Of a stretch of 64,000 bases of DNA, positions 11,293 through 24,007 are shown in pieces. This stretch comes from Pyxicephalus adspersus (lineage: Eukaryota; Chordata; Amphibia; Anura; Pyxicephalidae): NCBI RefSeq assembly GCF_032062135.1, contig NC_092860.1, forward strand, positions 124,915,232 to 124,979,231. Direction: 5' to 3'. Under the pieces are notes generated by a model. That model did not search any database, was not told the DNA's origin, and saw only the letters and a list, made by a program, of their open reading frames with translations. Both the position numbers and the translations under genes were made by a program. The number at the start of each line of letters is the position of its first letter. Position 1 is the first letter of the stretch.

Positions 11293-12279
11293 CAGCAGTG
11301 CTGAGACATCAGTATCAGCGCCAAGGACACCAGTAGCAATGGCAAGGACACCAATTACATTGCCAGGGTTACCAGTATTAGTGCCAAGGATGCAAGTAAC
11401 AGTGCCTGGACACCAGTATCAGTACCAGGGACACCAATAACAGTGTCAGGGACTTCAGTATCAGTGCCAAGGACACCGCTAACAGTACCAGGGACACCAG
11501 TGTCAGTGCCCAGGACACCAGTAGCACTGCCAAGGAGACCAGTAACAGTGCTGGGACACCAGAAGCAGTGCCTGGATACCAATAACTAGTGACGGGGAGA
11601 CGAGTAACAGTACCAGGGACACCAGTACCAGTGCCAAGAACACTGGTAGCAGTGACAAAAACACCAATAGCAGTGCCAGGGACACAAGTAGCCATGCCAG
11701 GGACATCAGAAGCAGTGAAAAGGACACCAGTAGCAGAGCCAGGGACACCACTAACAGTACCAGGGACATCCGTATCAGTGCCAAGGACACCAATAGCAGT
11801 GTCAAGGACATCAGTAGTAGTACCAGGGACACCAGTGTCAGTGCGAAGGACACCAATAGTAGTGCCAGGGACATCAGTAGCAGTGCCAGAAACACCATTA
11901 GCAGTGCTGCGACACCAGTAGCAGTGCCAGGGACATCAGTAGCACTGCCAGGGACAACAAAAACGGTGCTGGGACACCAGTAGCAGTGCCAGGGACACCA
12001 CTAACAGTACCAGGGACACGAGTAGCAGTGACAAGGACACAAGTAGCAGAGCCAGGGACATCACTAACAGTACCGGGGACATCAGTATTAGTGCTGGGAC
12101 ACCAGTAGCAGAGCCATGGACACTGCCAGGGATACCAGTAGCAGTGCCAGGGATACCAGTAGCAATGTCAGGGACACAACTAACAGTGCCAGAGGCACCA
12201 GTAGCAGTGCCAGGAAACCAGTAGCAGTGCTAGGGACACAACTAACAGTGCCAGGGACACCAGTAGCAGTGCCAGGATA
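11293..12279. repeat. ~1-kb minisatellite, 21-bp unit
   Basis: About 47 imperfect copies of a 21-base unit close to AGGGACACCAGTAGCAGTGCC. Because the unit is a multiple of three, several frames stay open: on the minus strand it spells LALLLVS repeats, and on the plus strand VPGTPVA-like repeats. The 105-131-codon frames are products of the repeat, not genes. Unit variants such as CCAGTATCAG and ACTAACAGTACC alternate, suggesting a higher-order arrangement. Confidence 0.95.
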
Positions 12280-12289
12280 CCCTGAGGGC

Positions 12290-13190
12290 CCCCTGAAACT
12301 GGTACTGTGCCTGTGTATCTGTGAAGCTTGGGAGTTATGGAATTTTCATGTTCTCCTCTTCCCACCACCATACACATTTCCCTTTATTTATAGTCAACAC
12401 AATCTTCATGAAACATTTGGTGATAATCTCCGGCCATTGTTGTGCATTAGGCTGCTTTAATGTTTCCCTGGGACTATAACAAACCACCAGACCGAGCAGC
12501 TTCTAGAACAAAACAGACATATTTCAGCAACACGCCTTGTCACCATTCATGATTAGAGAAGTTATTTACAAATATGGCAATTTGTTAGACAACTTCTGTT
12601 TTATTCTTCTAATTTCTAACGGAATCTGATTTTGTATTTTCAGGATAGGTAAAACATTCTGGTGCCATTTATTGAGAGATGGAGCTAAACAAAAAAATAA
12701 ATAAAAAAGTAAAAAACACGGGCTCTTTGATGCCTTCTATGCACAGCTAGGCATCCAAGACAGTTTTAGGCAAAATCGCCTGTTTTTGGAGGCATTTGCA
12801 ACTGTTGCTATTAGGATCTTAAGCATTTTTAATGTCTAGTTAAAAAAAAAAAAAAGTATGCTGCCCTCCCCTCCCTTCAATATTGAAAGCAACCCCTTTG
12901 GAAAGGCTCAGGACACCTGGGTCACTGAGCGAGTGTGCCCCTTCTTGTATCCTCAGGAATCTGGTTTTCCCAAAAACAAAGAGGGCAAAGAACATATAAC
13001 TCCCCTTATTTTTGGAAAAACCACACCATCCGCCTACCCCCAAGGTTGTCAAGGGGCATCTTTGGGGGGGTGTACCTCTGTGGGGGGCTTATTTGCAATC
13101 TGAAAGCCCACTTTAACAAGGATACCCTTAGATGTCTACCCCGACATAGTACTTTTTACCCATTCCTCGAAAGGTTTAAATAGGGCTACG
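12290..13190. other. Intergenic sequence with unclassified C/G-rich part
   Basis: AT-rich to 12855, with an A run near 12841-12855. From 12860 to 13130 a compositionally distinct segment resembles decayed transposon sequence but is not assigned. Confidence 0.35.
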
Positions 13191-13191
13191 T

Positions 13192-13491
13192 ACACACATC
13201 AGATGATTCTCGTCCGATTAACGATTCAGGGCTAGTTTTGGCGAGAATCTGACGTGTTGTACAGTGGCCGTCCAACACTGTTCATGGACCTGTCCAGACG
13301 GATCCATGAACAATGAATGACCATAATAAAAGTGAAGGGGAGAGAGCGTACCAAGGTGTCACTTGCTCGTTCTCTCCTCTTCCCTCTTCATAGGGCAGAA
13401 CACTCTGCATCTTTCAGACTATTTGTGATCGTGAAAGATCCTTTCCAAAGACAAAAGTCTTACATGTGTATGTATCTAGGTCCCTAGAAAT
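13192..13491. mobile_element. Non-autonomous DNA element, ~300 bp
   Basis: Left end TAGGGCTACGTACACACATC, right end a diverged mirror (ACATGTGTATGTATCTAGG, then TCCCTA). The sequence CAGATGATTCTCGTCCGATT and the later TCCATGAACAATGAATGACC recur in a reverse-orientation fragment at about 31128-31268, so it is interspersed. A TA dinucleotide flanks both ends, but the superfamily is uncertain. Confidence 0.6.
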
Positions 13492-13518
13492 AAGACCAAA
13501 ACCAATCCGTTTTTTTTT

Positions 13519-13735
13519 GTTAACTTCTGAAGCAAGCTGTGCTCTGATATGCAAAAAGAAACAACTGCAGAGTTTGTCTTGGTCATTAAAGATTTACAAG
13601 ATGTTGCAGAAGAGCTCACCCCTCTAAGATCACCCACAACCTCGGCTGTGTTTAGCAAAAGATTTCTGCAAGTTATGCAAACCGCCCCTCTCCCCTCCAT
13701 CAAGCCTCCGTCCTGCACACAAGCGGGACGGCTTC
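13519..13735 (-). mobile_element. Fragment of the TA-flanked MITE
   Basis: Shares GCAAGCTGTGCTCTGATATG, GAAACAACTGCAGAGTTTGT, TTAGCAAAAGATTTCT and the CC-rich part with the complete copies at 4.8, 31.4 and 43.2 kb, in the same orientation as the 43.2-kb copy. Both termini are missing. The 100-codon frame across it is not a transposase. Confidence 0.75.
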
Positions 13736-13749
13736 TGGCTGCTCCTTCT

Positions 13750-16312
13750 GCACATGCCCTGATCCCTGTTTTTTTTTTTCATTTATATAACAGGATGGCC
13801 CGGGCCCCATCCAGGAAAGCTCCAGAGGCATTGAGGGATCTGAGAAAGTAAAGGTGAGCTTTTTTTCTTTTTGTTTAGTTCCACTTTAATCCGTTTTATA
13901 TGTCTTTTCAGAGTTACATTCTTAAGTTTATTTCTCATATAAATGACTTTTAAAACCCATGAATTTGACTTTTTGATTTCAAAATTTCGGCTTATAAAGT
14001 TATGGATGAAAAAATGGATTAAAAATGAAAAGAATGTAGATGGCCTCAAAGATTTTTCCTATTTAAAATATTATGTGATTATAAATCATTTAATGCTGCA
14101 AAAAAGCACTGTTTTTTATAATTATAAAATAATTTGACTCAAATTAGTAAGGATGTTATATTTTTTTATCAGATTTCTTTTTCTGCCTTAGAATGTTAGA
14201 GATTCTGCATCCTTGTCTTGTACATTCCAAATTTTTACCATATTGCATTATCTTAGATGGATGTGCACTTGCTAAAAATATCAAAGTCTATTGTTAAATA
14301 ACAATGGCTCTGACAAGCTTTCATGTGATTTATGGGAAGCATGTATAATCATTGTGATCAAGTAAAGTTTTGAGTCCCTGAATCAAAATGGAAGGATGAA
14401 ATGAATGACTTAGGCTCAGTATCTTTAATACATCTTGAGCAGTTATCTACCAAAGGCATTTTTATTAAGTTAGAGTAAAAGTGTAACAAAGGAAAGGTAG
14501 TGGGGCAGAAAATTCTGATTATATTCCTCTTTTGTACTGTTTAACAAGGTGAGTTTGCTATTGTTAATTTCAACAAGCACTAACTTTGATTGTCATTATT
14601 ATAATCTAATTATATAATTTAATCTCCCATCCCCTCCCCCTATACTAGATAATTCTGATCCAGCCTATTCTGCACTCTATTCTTTTTGTTAGTTTCATTG
14701 TACATGGTTAGCCCAATTTTAAAGCAATAAAAGACATCAAAAGATATTTCAATATATCTACATGTTATTTTTAAAGCTTGATTTCAACCAAAAGTTGTTT
14801 GTTGACAGTATGGTGTTGCTATCATGGCAGGCATTTATTGAAGTCGATAACCCTACTATCACAAATTTTTCTCACTTCCAGTACAAATGTGGAGATCAGC
14901 AAGGAGAATTAGTTCAAGCTGCAGAAATCAGGAGCCTGATACTTTAGGTGGTGCTATGGGAAACATTTTTATGTTGCTAGCTAAAATATATGTAAATTTT
15001 TTTTAAGTGTGTAGAAAGAGTTACAAAAAATAAGGTTTAAAAATGAATGTGTCCCTATCATTATATCCTTGTTTTGGTATGGAACTGGCATTAGAAAAAT
15101 TTTCAACTCAGCAGATGGTAATTTAATTTGCTAATTCAGGCTCCATATGAGCTCTGGATATCTTTATGTGGCATAAGTAGTCCCAGAAATTCCATTAAAC
15201 TAAATTAAATAAATCATTCCTTATGGACAAAAGTACAATTGTGCATTTCAACTATGTCCAAATGATTTGTATTTTGTTACATTTAATGGTCAGGACAGAT
15301 AACAGTGCTCGTACCCTTGTTACAAGTATTACCAAGGACGATTCAACATTTCTTAATGTTTGCATTTGAGTCTTCTTTTCAGAGGTTAACAATATTGCCA
15401 AGTAATTATGTACACCTCACTATTAAACATTCCTTCGCCATGCTGCATACAGTATTGGCCTGATTTAATAAAACCTATGTGTTTATGCTATGTACTGACA
15501 TCATTAAAAGTCACTTTAAAAACAGTTACATTAAAAATGTCAAAGTGCATGACATGCCAGGGGTATCAAGATAGATTTGTGCAGATTTTCTAGATGTGTT
15601 AGTCATTGTAGTAATTGCATACACTGCTGCCTTCAAACAAGATTCCTTTAAAAAAGCTTCTTTTTTTCTGCTTTAACAATACAACATGCAGGTGTTTTTT
15701 GACATGCAACTTTAAAGCAACTGCTTAATGTATTTGCATTTAATTGGCAAGTTTAAAAGTATTGACACACAGATGACATTTTGTTCTTAGTAACGGAACA
15801 GAAAGAATAAAAGCCCAATTATACAAACGTTTATAATGAACAACAAACTAGGACCACTCTGACCACAAGTAAGTGATTTAGAAGATTCAGGAATTGCATC
15901 TGCTATGTAAATATACATCTAAACACTAATTTAGGAATGCAATGCAAGCATTCCCTACTAGTATACTCCTGCTTCTTTTTACTTTAACCAATTATGCCAA
16001 GTGTCTCTTTGGGGTTTAATAAAGACTGTTGTTACATCTGCAACCTTCTTCTGTAATTTATCATCCATATTACTTTGTATAATGAAACCATAAAATGTTC
16101 AGCAATTGTCCTTATCAGATTATGGACTTACCTCCTTCTATTGATGAAACCATGAACCACCTTGCTGATAGTTCTTTTTGTTCTTTTGTGTGCTCTGACT
16201 GAGTAATAATTCAGGTTGTACAGCCATAAATTGGAAAGTAAAGACTTTTACTTTGATGGCTTTTTAAAGCTTGTTTATTGTTGCCAAATTTGTACAGTGT
16301 TATCTTGTAAGT
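13750..16312. other. AT-rich intergenic sequence
   Basis: No gene, repeat family or RNA recognised over 2.5 kb apart from short homopolymers. Confidence 0.4.
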
Positions 16313-16334
16313 TATTATTATTATTATTATTATT

Positions 16335-16376
<42 letters not shown>

Positions 16377-16683
16377 CAGGGTTTATATATCGCCAACAAT
16401 TACGCAGAATATATTAAATAGGGGTTGCAAATAACAGACAAATACAGACAGTGACACAGGAGCTTACAATCTAAGGAGGTGGGGGAAGTATCACACAATA
16501 GGAGGGGGATATGGAATGATGGGTAAGTAGTGAGGGTTTCAAAAGACAAAAGAAGGTGAAAAAATGGGTTTTGAGTGCTCTTTTATATGAACAAAAAGTA
16601 GGAGCAAGCGGAATAGGACAAAGAAGACCAGCCTTGGAGCTGTGCGTTTGATGAGGTTATGTGTGAGGAAGTCATTAGTAGTT
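16313..16683 (-). mobile_element. L2-like LINE 3' end, longer copy
   Basis: (ATT)n/(AAT)n at 16314-16373 is followed on the plus strand by the tail, then GCTTACAATCTAAGGAGGTG and on to about 16680. The minus strand retains the sequence for KSTQN-type residues (AAAAGAGCACTCAAAACCC) and CTTCCTCACACATAACC, matching the coding 3' end at 51.4-51.6 kb. So it includes the last codons of ORF2 and the 3' UTR. Confidence 0.8.
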
Positions 16684-17044
16684 AATTAGAGGAGCGAAGA
16701 CAGCGGCTAAGTATTTGGAAATTGAATGTATTTAATTAAAGAGCAAATTTCAAGCATTATCTATGTCCCTAACGATTGTATATGTTAGGGGAAATTACAT
16801 GAAGACACTTGGGTGTTAAAGATGGCCAACCCCTACTGGTTCAATAGAAAGAGAAATATCATAGATGAGTTTTAAACGAGAAAGAGGGTTTTGAGGGCCC
16901 CATTTTTTTAAAAGAAAATACAAATATTTGTATTGTGATCCTCAAAACCCTTCTGTTTCATTTAGAACTAATTTATGAGATTTCTCTCTTTACGATTTCT
17001 TTTCCTATATAGGAAAATATTCATATCCAGTCAAGAGAAATGTA

Positions 17045-17254
17045 CATTTAATAAAGTTCTTTAAGACAGGAGGAGATGCACTGGAGGAGAACCTAGGTAA
17101 TTTTGCAAATCTGAAAGGTATCTTTTAAAAATAATTTGCTACTAATTGGCTTTTAATCCTGGACCAGATCAATTGCAGATTTGCTGGATCACCCAGGTTC
17201 TTCCATGAGAGTACATCTTCTCCCATCTTGGAGAACTTTAATGAATCGGGCACA
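17045..17254. mobile_element. Palindromic MITE, copy 2 (diverged)
   Basis: The left arm is degraded (ATTTAATAAAGTTCTTTAAG). The right arm is clear: ATCCTGGACCAGATCAATTG, TTTGCTGGATCACCCAGGTT, CTTGGAGAACTTTAATGAAT, ending CGGGCACA. Confidence 0.65.
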
Positions 17255-18845
17255 TTATCTTTTATTTAATCCATAGATATAGCTATACAGATTTTTAAAT
17301 GTTTATACTTATGTGTATGTCCAGGAATGTGATAAATATGACCTTATTAATGACCAAGTTAGGTTCAGTAGCTTGTTGAAGAGTCAAGGTTTGATGTTTC
17401 AAAAGGTATTTTATTCAGTTTCAACAGGATTTAAGCCACCACTTCAGAGAGACCATCCTCTGTTTTCAGTTAGGTCAGACTTGCATTAAGAAAAAGGAGA
17501 AACAGTTATACACTACTGTTAAGCAGGGGCATGAATAAAAAGAAAATATGTCTACTTAATGCACTGTACACTATTCACAGAAAGTTTTTAAACCTAACTT
17601 ACTTCTAAAATTATAACATTAAACTCATGGCACATTTATCCAAACAACTGTGGAAAAAAACATTTACAACATAAGATAAGAAACATTACAAATATTGTAT
17701 TAACAACCACTATATTTATTTTATATCTAACAAACTCTGATTCCAATATAGGGTAGCCATGGTAGCCTTCCGTTTGAGTGCTGAAATTAAACTGTGAGGA
17801 ACAAACCTTTGCATCATGAGTTGTTTTTGGGCAGCCAAGGTAGACGACTGTGGATAGAAGTTGTACATATTTGGGTCCAATAAAAGTTATCCTCAATGGT
17901 AAAGTGCAGGTAAATGTTGGACTTTCCAGATGCACTGTTCTTTACAGAAAAGTTTCAATATCTGTGATTCTACCTAAGACTTTTTCCATACATATAGGTG
18001 TCATTGCACTGTAAGATTTACACTCGATAATAATTATATTTACAAATGTCAATTGAATAGATTTTAAACTTTGCCTTTGCGTTTTAAAGTAATTGGCCAT
18101 GCATGTATAGAAAAAGAAACATGCAGCTTAATTTGTTAAAAGTATTCATAAAATGTGAAAATATTGGCTTCATGGGCTGAATTTTTTTTTACGAAATTAT
18201 GTAAGAAATGTATATCAGATTGGCCACCAATTACTATGTAATTAAAACTGACTATCCGTGCATTACAAATACAGTTAAGAAAAATTAGAGTTGGTTTAAT
18301 TGGAAATTTAGAAAAAGAAAATGTCTTCCATATAAGATGGATCCATAATTTTTTACTACTTATGTAAAATCACTAATCTGCAATGTAGAACATAATTAGA
18401 AGAATGAAAAGAGACATAAACCAACTGTGGAAGTTGTATTATTGAAATTTGGTATAGAATAATTCATTTAAGGGTAATGTATTAGGAGATGGCAAAAATA
18501 GTTCAAGGATAGCTTTTGGATGTGGCGTCTTTTCTTAAACGACAATATACCGATTGGAATGTTTTACATTTTGTTTATGGGCTCCTCTAAAAGCCTGCTT
18601 TGTAGCTCAGAGAGTCAGGTCTACATCAGTAAAGGAACTCAGGGGCCGTAAACCATAGGAAAACAAGGCAATCGTGACACTAGAAATCTGAAAAGTGATG
18701 TAACAATAAAAATCACTGTCGCATGAAAACTTGTCTAATCTTACCAAATTTAAGTTAAATGTGATTGGTTTTTATGACTTTTACATCTCGTCCATACTGT
18801 TTGCACTGTTTCACTGCATAATCCTGTAACAGGTAAAGATTATAA
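17255..18845. other. AT-rich intergenic sequence
   Basis: Nothing recognised. Confidence 0.4.
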
Positions 18846-18849
18846 AAAT

Positions 18850-19215
18850 AAATTACAACAGCTGTAGTTGCACTTCTTTTTGAATGAGAAAAAAAAGCTT
18901 TTACTGGTCATACAGCACTATTATGAAAAAGGATGTGAAAAGAATTGCAACTTCACAGTTTATTTAATAGAAAATAGGCTTTTATTGCCATAGTCTATTA
19001 TAAGATACGATTTAAAGAGATTGTGAAAAGAATTGCAACAAGAGCTGTTGTGCCTTTATTGGACAGACAGAATATCTTGCCGTGACAATCCATTATCAGG
19101 CACCATTATGAAAAGGATGTATGAAGAATTGTAGGGCTAAAACTGCTGGAAGTAGAAACCTTTATAGAGGCAATCAGTGAGACAATCCATTTGTAGATAG
19201 CATAAGGAAATACTG
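18850..19215. repeat. Degenerate tandem repeat, ~95-bp unit
   Basis: The phrase ATGTGAAAAGAATTGCAAC recurs near 18932, 19021 and (as GATGTATGAAGAATTG) 19116. Each is followed by an AGCTGTTGT-like block and by a GCTTTTATTGG-like block. Three to four units of about 95-110 bases are present, strongly diverged. No coding signal. Confidence 0.6.
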
Positions 19216-19219
19216 CCCA

Positions 19220-21248
19220 GACAGGGTTGCATATAAACGTGAAAACATTGATTTGGCTTATCCATCTCTGAACCATCAATTTTTTTTTCTCACAGCTTAC
19301 TGATTAGGATAAATAAAACCAGAGTTCAGAATCAAAATAGAATGTATAAAGAGCCCTCTGGATTTAAAACCACAGATGAATTAATTTTCTGCCAAGATCC
19401 AGCACTTGTCTGAGATTCTTATGGACTCTATGGTGGCCAATCCATGAGTAAAAATGAAGTCTCATGCACATGCAAAACTAAAAAAAAGAATGTGTACTGA
19501 ATACAGCATTGCATTCTAATATTTAAAGCTTCATACTTAAAAATAGCTTTTTAAAGTCCAAAAGTTTGTTTCTCCAGAAATCTGAATTATGTTTTCTTTA
19601 ATAAAAATAAACTTTTCTTTTCTTAATGATTAGTATTCTATGCTTGCTAAAAGTCACATTAACTGAAATTTGATTTATGAAATGCCCAGAGCAAATGTTT
19701 GGATGGTGTTTGAAAAGAATTATACACCCAGAGAAAGAAACTTACATTGCTTTTTATTGTAGCATTCTGCTGTTACAGATGAAAAATCATTTGTTTAGGC
19801 TTTTATCTGATTAATGCGCTGATCAGCATCCTGACAATAATATTATTATAGAAGGAAATGTTCCCACCTAGGTTAATAGATTGAACAAGAGATTATCATT
19901 TATCACAATCCTGATGAAACTTTAACTACAAGAACAAGTGTAACATTGCCTAATCTCATACTTAATCACTTTGTCTATATTGTATATCAGGCGTAAATAC
20001 ATAATCCAAATCTCTCTTAACAGCTTTCCTCTTCATAATTTTGCCACTTTGGTAGACTCTAGACTCTCAGTCTGTGGTGCAGAAAATGTTAGGGCCACTG
20101 GGGAAACTCAGAAGTTCCCTGATTAAACAATCTTTAGAGTTATTCTATTAACCTAGGGAGTCAATTTTATTGAAATCATTTTATTTAATCCTTGCAGATC
20201 AAAAAGTAAATATAGGTACCTGCAAAAGAAGGCATTGCATACCCATCTCTCTGGCAGTATGTATGTCCTACCTCCTCTCCGTTCTGGTGTCAGACGTCTG
20301 TGTCTTTCTCCATGTGCCATAATTCTTTCCTTCAACCCCTTCATCACTACAGGATTCATCAGTGATGTAGAAATCAAAGGATGAAACACTGAAAGCTAAC
20401 CTCTGGGTATATCCATCTTCAGCAGTGACAAAGCTACTACATTGCTACTGCCATCTTGTGCTTCTACTTCCGCACCAATATTTTATCTGTTTGGACATTG
20501 GGGGAAAATTAATGATGTAACTGGCACATGTGTACAAGACTGGGCCTTTTTTAAGGCTTACATTGATCTTTAATACAATCACTGGCTTAGAAGTATGCAT
20601 ATAAAGACTTTTAAAAGTACTGAGACCAAAGGGTTAATAAAACAGCCAGTATATTAGCAATTTTAGGGCTGGGGAACTTTCATTTCTGGATCGTTGTTGT
20701 GAAGTATACTCAACTCAGCTCTTTTGGTTTTAGAGCACATAAGAACACACATACCCACCCATATGATCATCAGGTACACATACATAGTGTATACATCCAA
20801 CAATTGCGCCACGCATATTATGTATACATGCTGGGGTGAGAGCTGCAGTGTACCATTGGCTGCTGTATTTTTTTCATTGAAAACTTCTTCTAGTACTGTT
20901 AGCTTTAGTATGGTGATTATTATTCAAGTTTGCATGAAGTTCATAAAAAATAATTTTGTCTACCTGTTTTTTACCATATTCTACCTTGGAATTTTATGAA
21001 CTTTATATAAATAATTTTTTATTGTCCATACATGTCCTAAACTTTTTCTTTTGTTTAATTGACCTAGTTGCTATCCTTTATAAACTTTTATGTACATAAT
21101 TCAGAACATTCATACTTGCCTAAGCCACTTTACATAGTTCTTCTGGAATACCTTATGTTGCCAATACTATATACTTTGTATATATATCATTTATGATGGA
21201 CTTGGAAAATCTTAATAAATAAAATTTAATGATTTAGTCTCACAGGCA
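19220..21248. other. Intergenic sequence
   Basis: No gene or shared repeat recognised. Confidence 0.4.
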
Positions 21249-21249
21249 C

Positions 21250-21296
21250 CAGTCCCTGAATAAGCCTTTTTAATGGTGAAATGTGTCGGGAGCAAA
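21250..21296 (+). ncRNA. Degenerate hammerhead-ribozyme-like core
   Basis: CTGAATA (21256-21262; the expected G is T), then AGCC...GGT as stem II, then GAAA (21278-21281), TGTGTC and GGGAGC. The GTC is the usual cleavage triplet position, and the flanking CC/GG pairs support a short stem I. The changed core G makes catalysis unlikely. Confidence 0.4.
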
Positions 21297-21299
21297 GAC

Positions 21300-22079
21300 A
21301 GCAGCAATCATTGGACATTTGAACCAGCAATTATCTGCTATATATACCCTTTTTGTGTATAGTGTCCCTTTTGGGCTGAATATTCAATGTTGAAATTGAT
21401 TTTGTCATTTGATTATTACTATGGTTATGGCCTAAAAAACTTCTCTGTCTTCTTGTTTGAAAGGTTAATTTACAAATTAAAATTGATAGTTTATCATTTT
21501 TAATGATGTTACTTTTTTTAAAGCATGATATAATACTGGGCTGTATCCTCCAATATTTACCTGTTTGTGTTGGTATCTGATTGGTCACAAATCACTGCAT
21601 GTATCTACATTTGACAAGCAATATTAAACAATGAGCTGTTTTTCCTGGTATAAATGATGGCCACTAAGGCATAAACTAAGAAAAAGCCCTGCCACAGTTA
21701 GCACCAAACACAAACCACTTGATGACCTGCATTGTCACAGTGAAGAGTAGAGTATACATCTAGTATTTTTTAATTATTCTCTTTTGTGTGATCTGTAGGA
21801 AACAGTGAGCTAAAGTCAGCCCTTGTGCTTATACATTGGGCCTGTTAATTTTTCCATCAAAAGTTGTTGAGGGTTCTTAAAGTTGTATCTATACAAAGGG
21901 TAAATAGTCAGAATTATGAATATTCACAACTTAGCAAATCACTAGAATTTGTCTTTTTTCTACTCTTCTGGGTTAACGTCCTGAAAAAATACTGCTGTTA
22001 GCTTTTGGTCTCTGTAGACTAACTTTAAAGCAACAGGATTGAAGTTGCTAAAGTTTAAAGCTAAGAGCAAAGATGGATA
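21300..22079. other. Intergenic sequence
   Basis: Nothing recognised. Confidence 0.35.
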
Positions 22080-22087
22080 GTCTAGAA

Positions 22088-22367
22088 CAGCCTTCCTCAA
22101 CCTTTTAACCATGGGAAACATGGGGAATACCTTTTGGGTCTTCAGGTGACCCCCTGGTATAGTTACTATATCCTCAGCTCACAGTACATTTGTGTGGTGG
22201 TCAGTAGGAAGAATGCTTCTTACATTGCTGACCAATGGGAAAAATATCACCCTTTCAACTATCCAAAAAGATCATTGGTCTCAGGTAAATTCTCTGAGAG
22301 GCACACATGTTTTATTGCTCAAGGTATTTCTAGCAATCTCTAGTGAAACTCTAGTTGAAAAACACTG
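22088..22367. mobile_element. hAT-like non-autonomous element
   Basis: The left end CAGCCTTCCTCAACCTTTTA and right end TAGTTGAAAAACACTG are hAT-type terminal inverted repeats. Flanks GTCTAGAA (22080-22087) and GTCTATTA (22368-22375) agree at 6 of 8 positions, fitting an old 8-bp target duplication. The two frames of 69 and 95 codons do not resemble transposase. It is related to the longer 35.2-kb copy. Confidence 0.75.
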
Positions 22368-22511
22368 GTCTATTATTATCTGCAAAACATTAAAGTCTTT
22401 TTTTCTGGCATTTAGGCGTAACATGTGTCTCATTTATCCTCATTCCCTTGTGAAATTTAAATACATTGTTTTAATTTGAATCTTTCAATTGACTGAGTTC
22501 CATCTTTTATT

Positions 22512-22556
22512 TTACCCTGATGAAATAACCATTTCTGAGAAGAGTGTGTCTGGGAC
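22512..22556 (+). ncRNA. Very degenerate hammerhead-like motif
   Basis: CCTGATGA (22516-22523) is followed after about 22 bases by GTGTC and TGGGAC. The GAAA element is broken into GAGAAGA. It has the same layout as the better copies; it could be chance. Confidence 0.2.
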
Positions 22557-22559
22557 CTT

Positions 22560-23572
22560 ATTGCCAAGTTAGTGTGCTTTGGACATGCACAGTGTGGCCT
22601 GTTAATCAGCTGGATGGTAATCCTTATTGAATTTAGGACTAATAGCATTACCGTAGCATTAGAACCTTAAAATCGTAATGGACTTGGCATTTTTATTTTA
22701 AATTACCACTTTTATCTTTTAATTCCACTGTTGAATTAAATGCAACAGGGATATATATCTGCAGCTAAAGTAGACAACACATTTAAATAGTAAAATAAGC
22801 AAAAACCTTATATTTAGGATCAATCCACCTGTTGGTGACCAGATGTACAAACACTTCTACTTGTGTTCTCTGAGCAGTAACTGTTAACAAGTTCTGATTT
22901 CAGGAACATTAATTAAATCAGAGGAGCAAACAAAACGATGACCATTAACACATATGTTTAGCTTTTTTCATGCATTGAATTCTGCTTTCAGGACAAGTTA
23001 TGTGTCTTTTTACATTTTGGAAAATGGTAAAAATAAAGAATAGATTAAATATTTGAATACATAATTGGATAATATATAATAATTAGTTTTCTTTACTCCT
23101 TAAATTGGTATGCTGTCAATAAATATGCAAATAAGCCTGAAACTATCAGTACTAAAGCAGAATCAGCAGATGCTGCTCACAGATGTTCTTGCCTGTAGGG
23201 AACAGGCGTCCTAATCTCCAAACCTGTACTAGTGGGGATGAAATCAAGACACAAAGCAAAATACCTTCAAGAAACATATGCTAGATAGGCAATTGTGATC
23301 ACAAGTTGCACTGGAAACATGTAAACACATCTATATTTTTCAGCCTTTTGGCTTTTCCAGTTTCATATTTTTAGGAGCCATAAGTTGGCAAAAATATGCT
23401 GAACGATTTTCCAGCTTTAGAAATTTTGAAAAGAAAACAAAACAACAAAAGTTTTAAACTATTACTTTTGGCGAAGAAATCAAGAAATGGTTTTCTTAGC
23501 TAATTGTAAGAACCTTGGTCAATAGGGTGGCAGTCTGAATCCTCTTTCTATTCTGTTCACTTTTAATTGGGA
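22560..23572. other. Intergenic sequence
   Basis: Nothing recognised. Confidence 0.35.
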
Positions 23573-23580
23573 TGTTAGTG

Positions 23581-24007
23581 CAGGGGTCGGCAAACTCCAG
23601 CCTTTAGGCCAGATACGGCCTAGCCGGTAGTTCATTCCGGCCTAACGCCCCCTAGCCGTTCCGGTCTAATGCCGGCAGGCAACCCGCAGCTCCGGAGCCG
23701 CGGGTTGCTGGCGGATCGGCCAGGGGGCTTTAGGAACTACCGGAGCCACTGGAGCCACTGGAGCTCTTGTGCCGCCCCCTTGCAGTTGCTCACTTATATA
23801 CCGCAGCTGATTCTTCCGCTGCCGCAGTAAATAGGGAAAGCTCCCTGAAGGTAAATCCCTCCCCTCCGCAATGCATACAGAGGAGAGAGATTTACCTTCA
23901 GGAGGCATTCCCTGGTGATCGGCGGAGCCATTAGGTCGGGTCCGGCCTAGTGTGCTACTGCCCACCCCATAAATGGCCTAGTGGCCATAAAACTTTGCCA
24001 ACCCCTG
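23581..24007. mobile_element. hAT non-autonomous element with intact 8-bp target duplication
   Basis: Termini CAGGGGTCGGCAAACTCC and GCCAACCCCTG are hAT inverted repeats. The octamer TGTTAGTG is duplicated exactly at 23573-23580 and 24008-24015. The interior (427 bp) is far more GC-rich than the surroundings and has its own inverted repeat: TGAAGGTAAATC at about 23846 against GATTTACCTTCA at about 23890. No transposase. The exact duplication suggests a fairly recent insertion. Confidence 0.92.

Noticed and set aside
11503..11898. 131-codon minus-strand frame of LALLLVS repeats, looking like a membrane protein
   Set aside because: It is a translation of the 21-bp minisatellite; the opposite strand is equally open.
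9440..12279. CRISPR-like array because of regular repeats
   Set aside because: Units are contiguous or diverged with no unique spacers, and the genome is eukaryotic.
13549..13851. 100-codon frame similar to frames at 31.5 kb
   Set aside because: The similarity is due to the shared TA MITE; there is no transposase motif.
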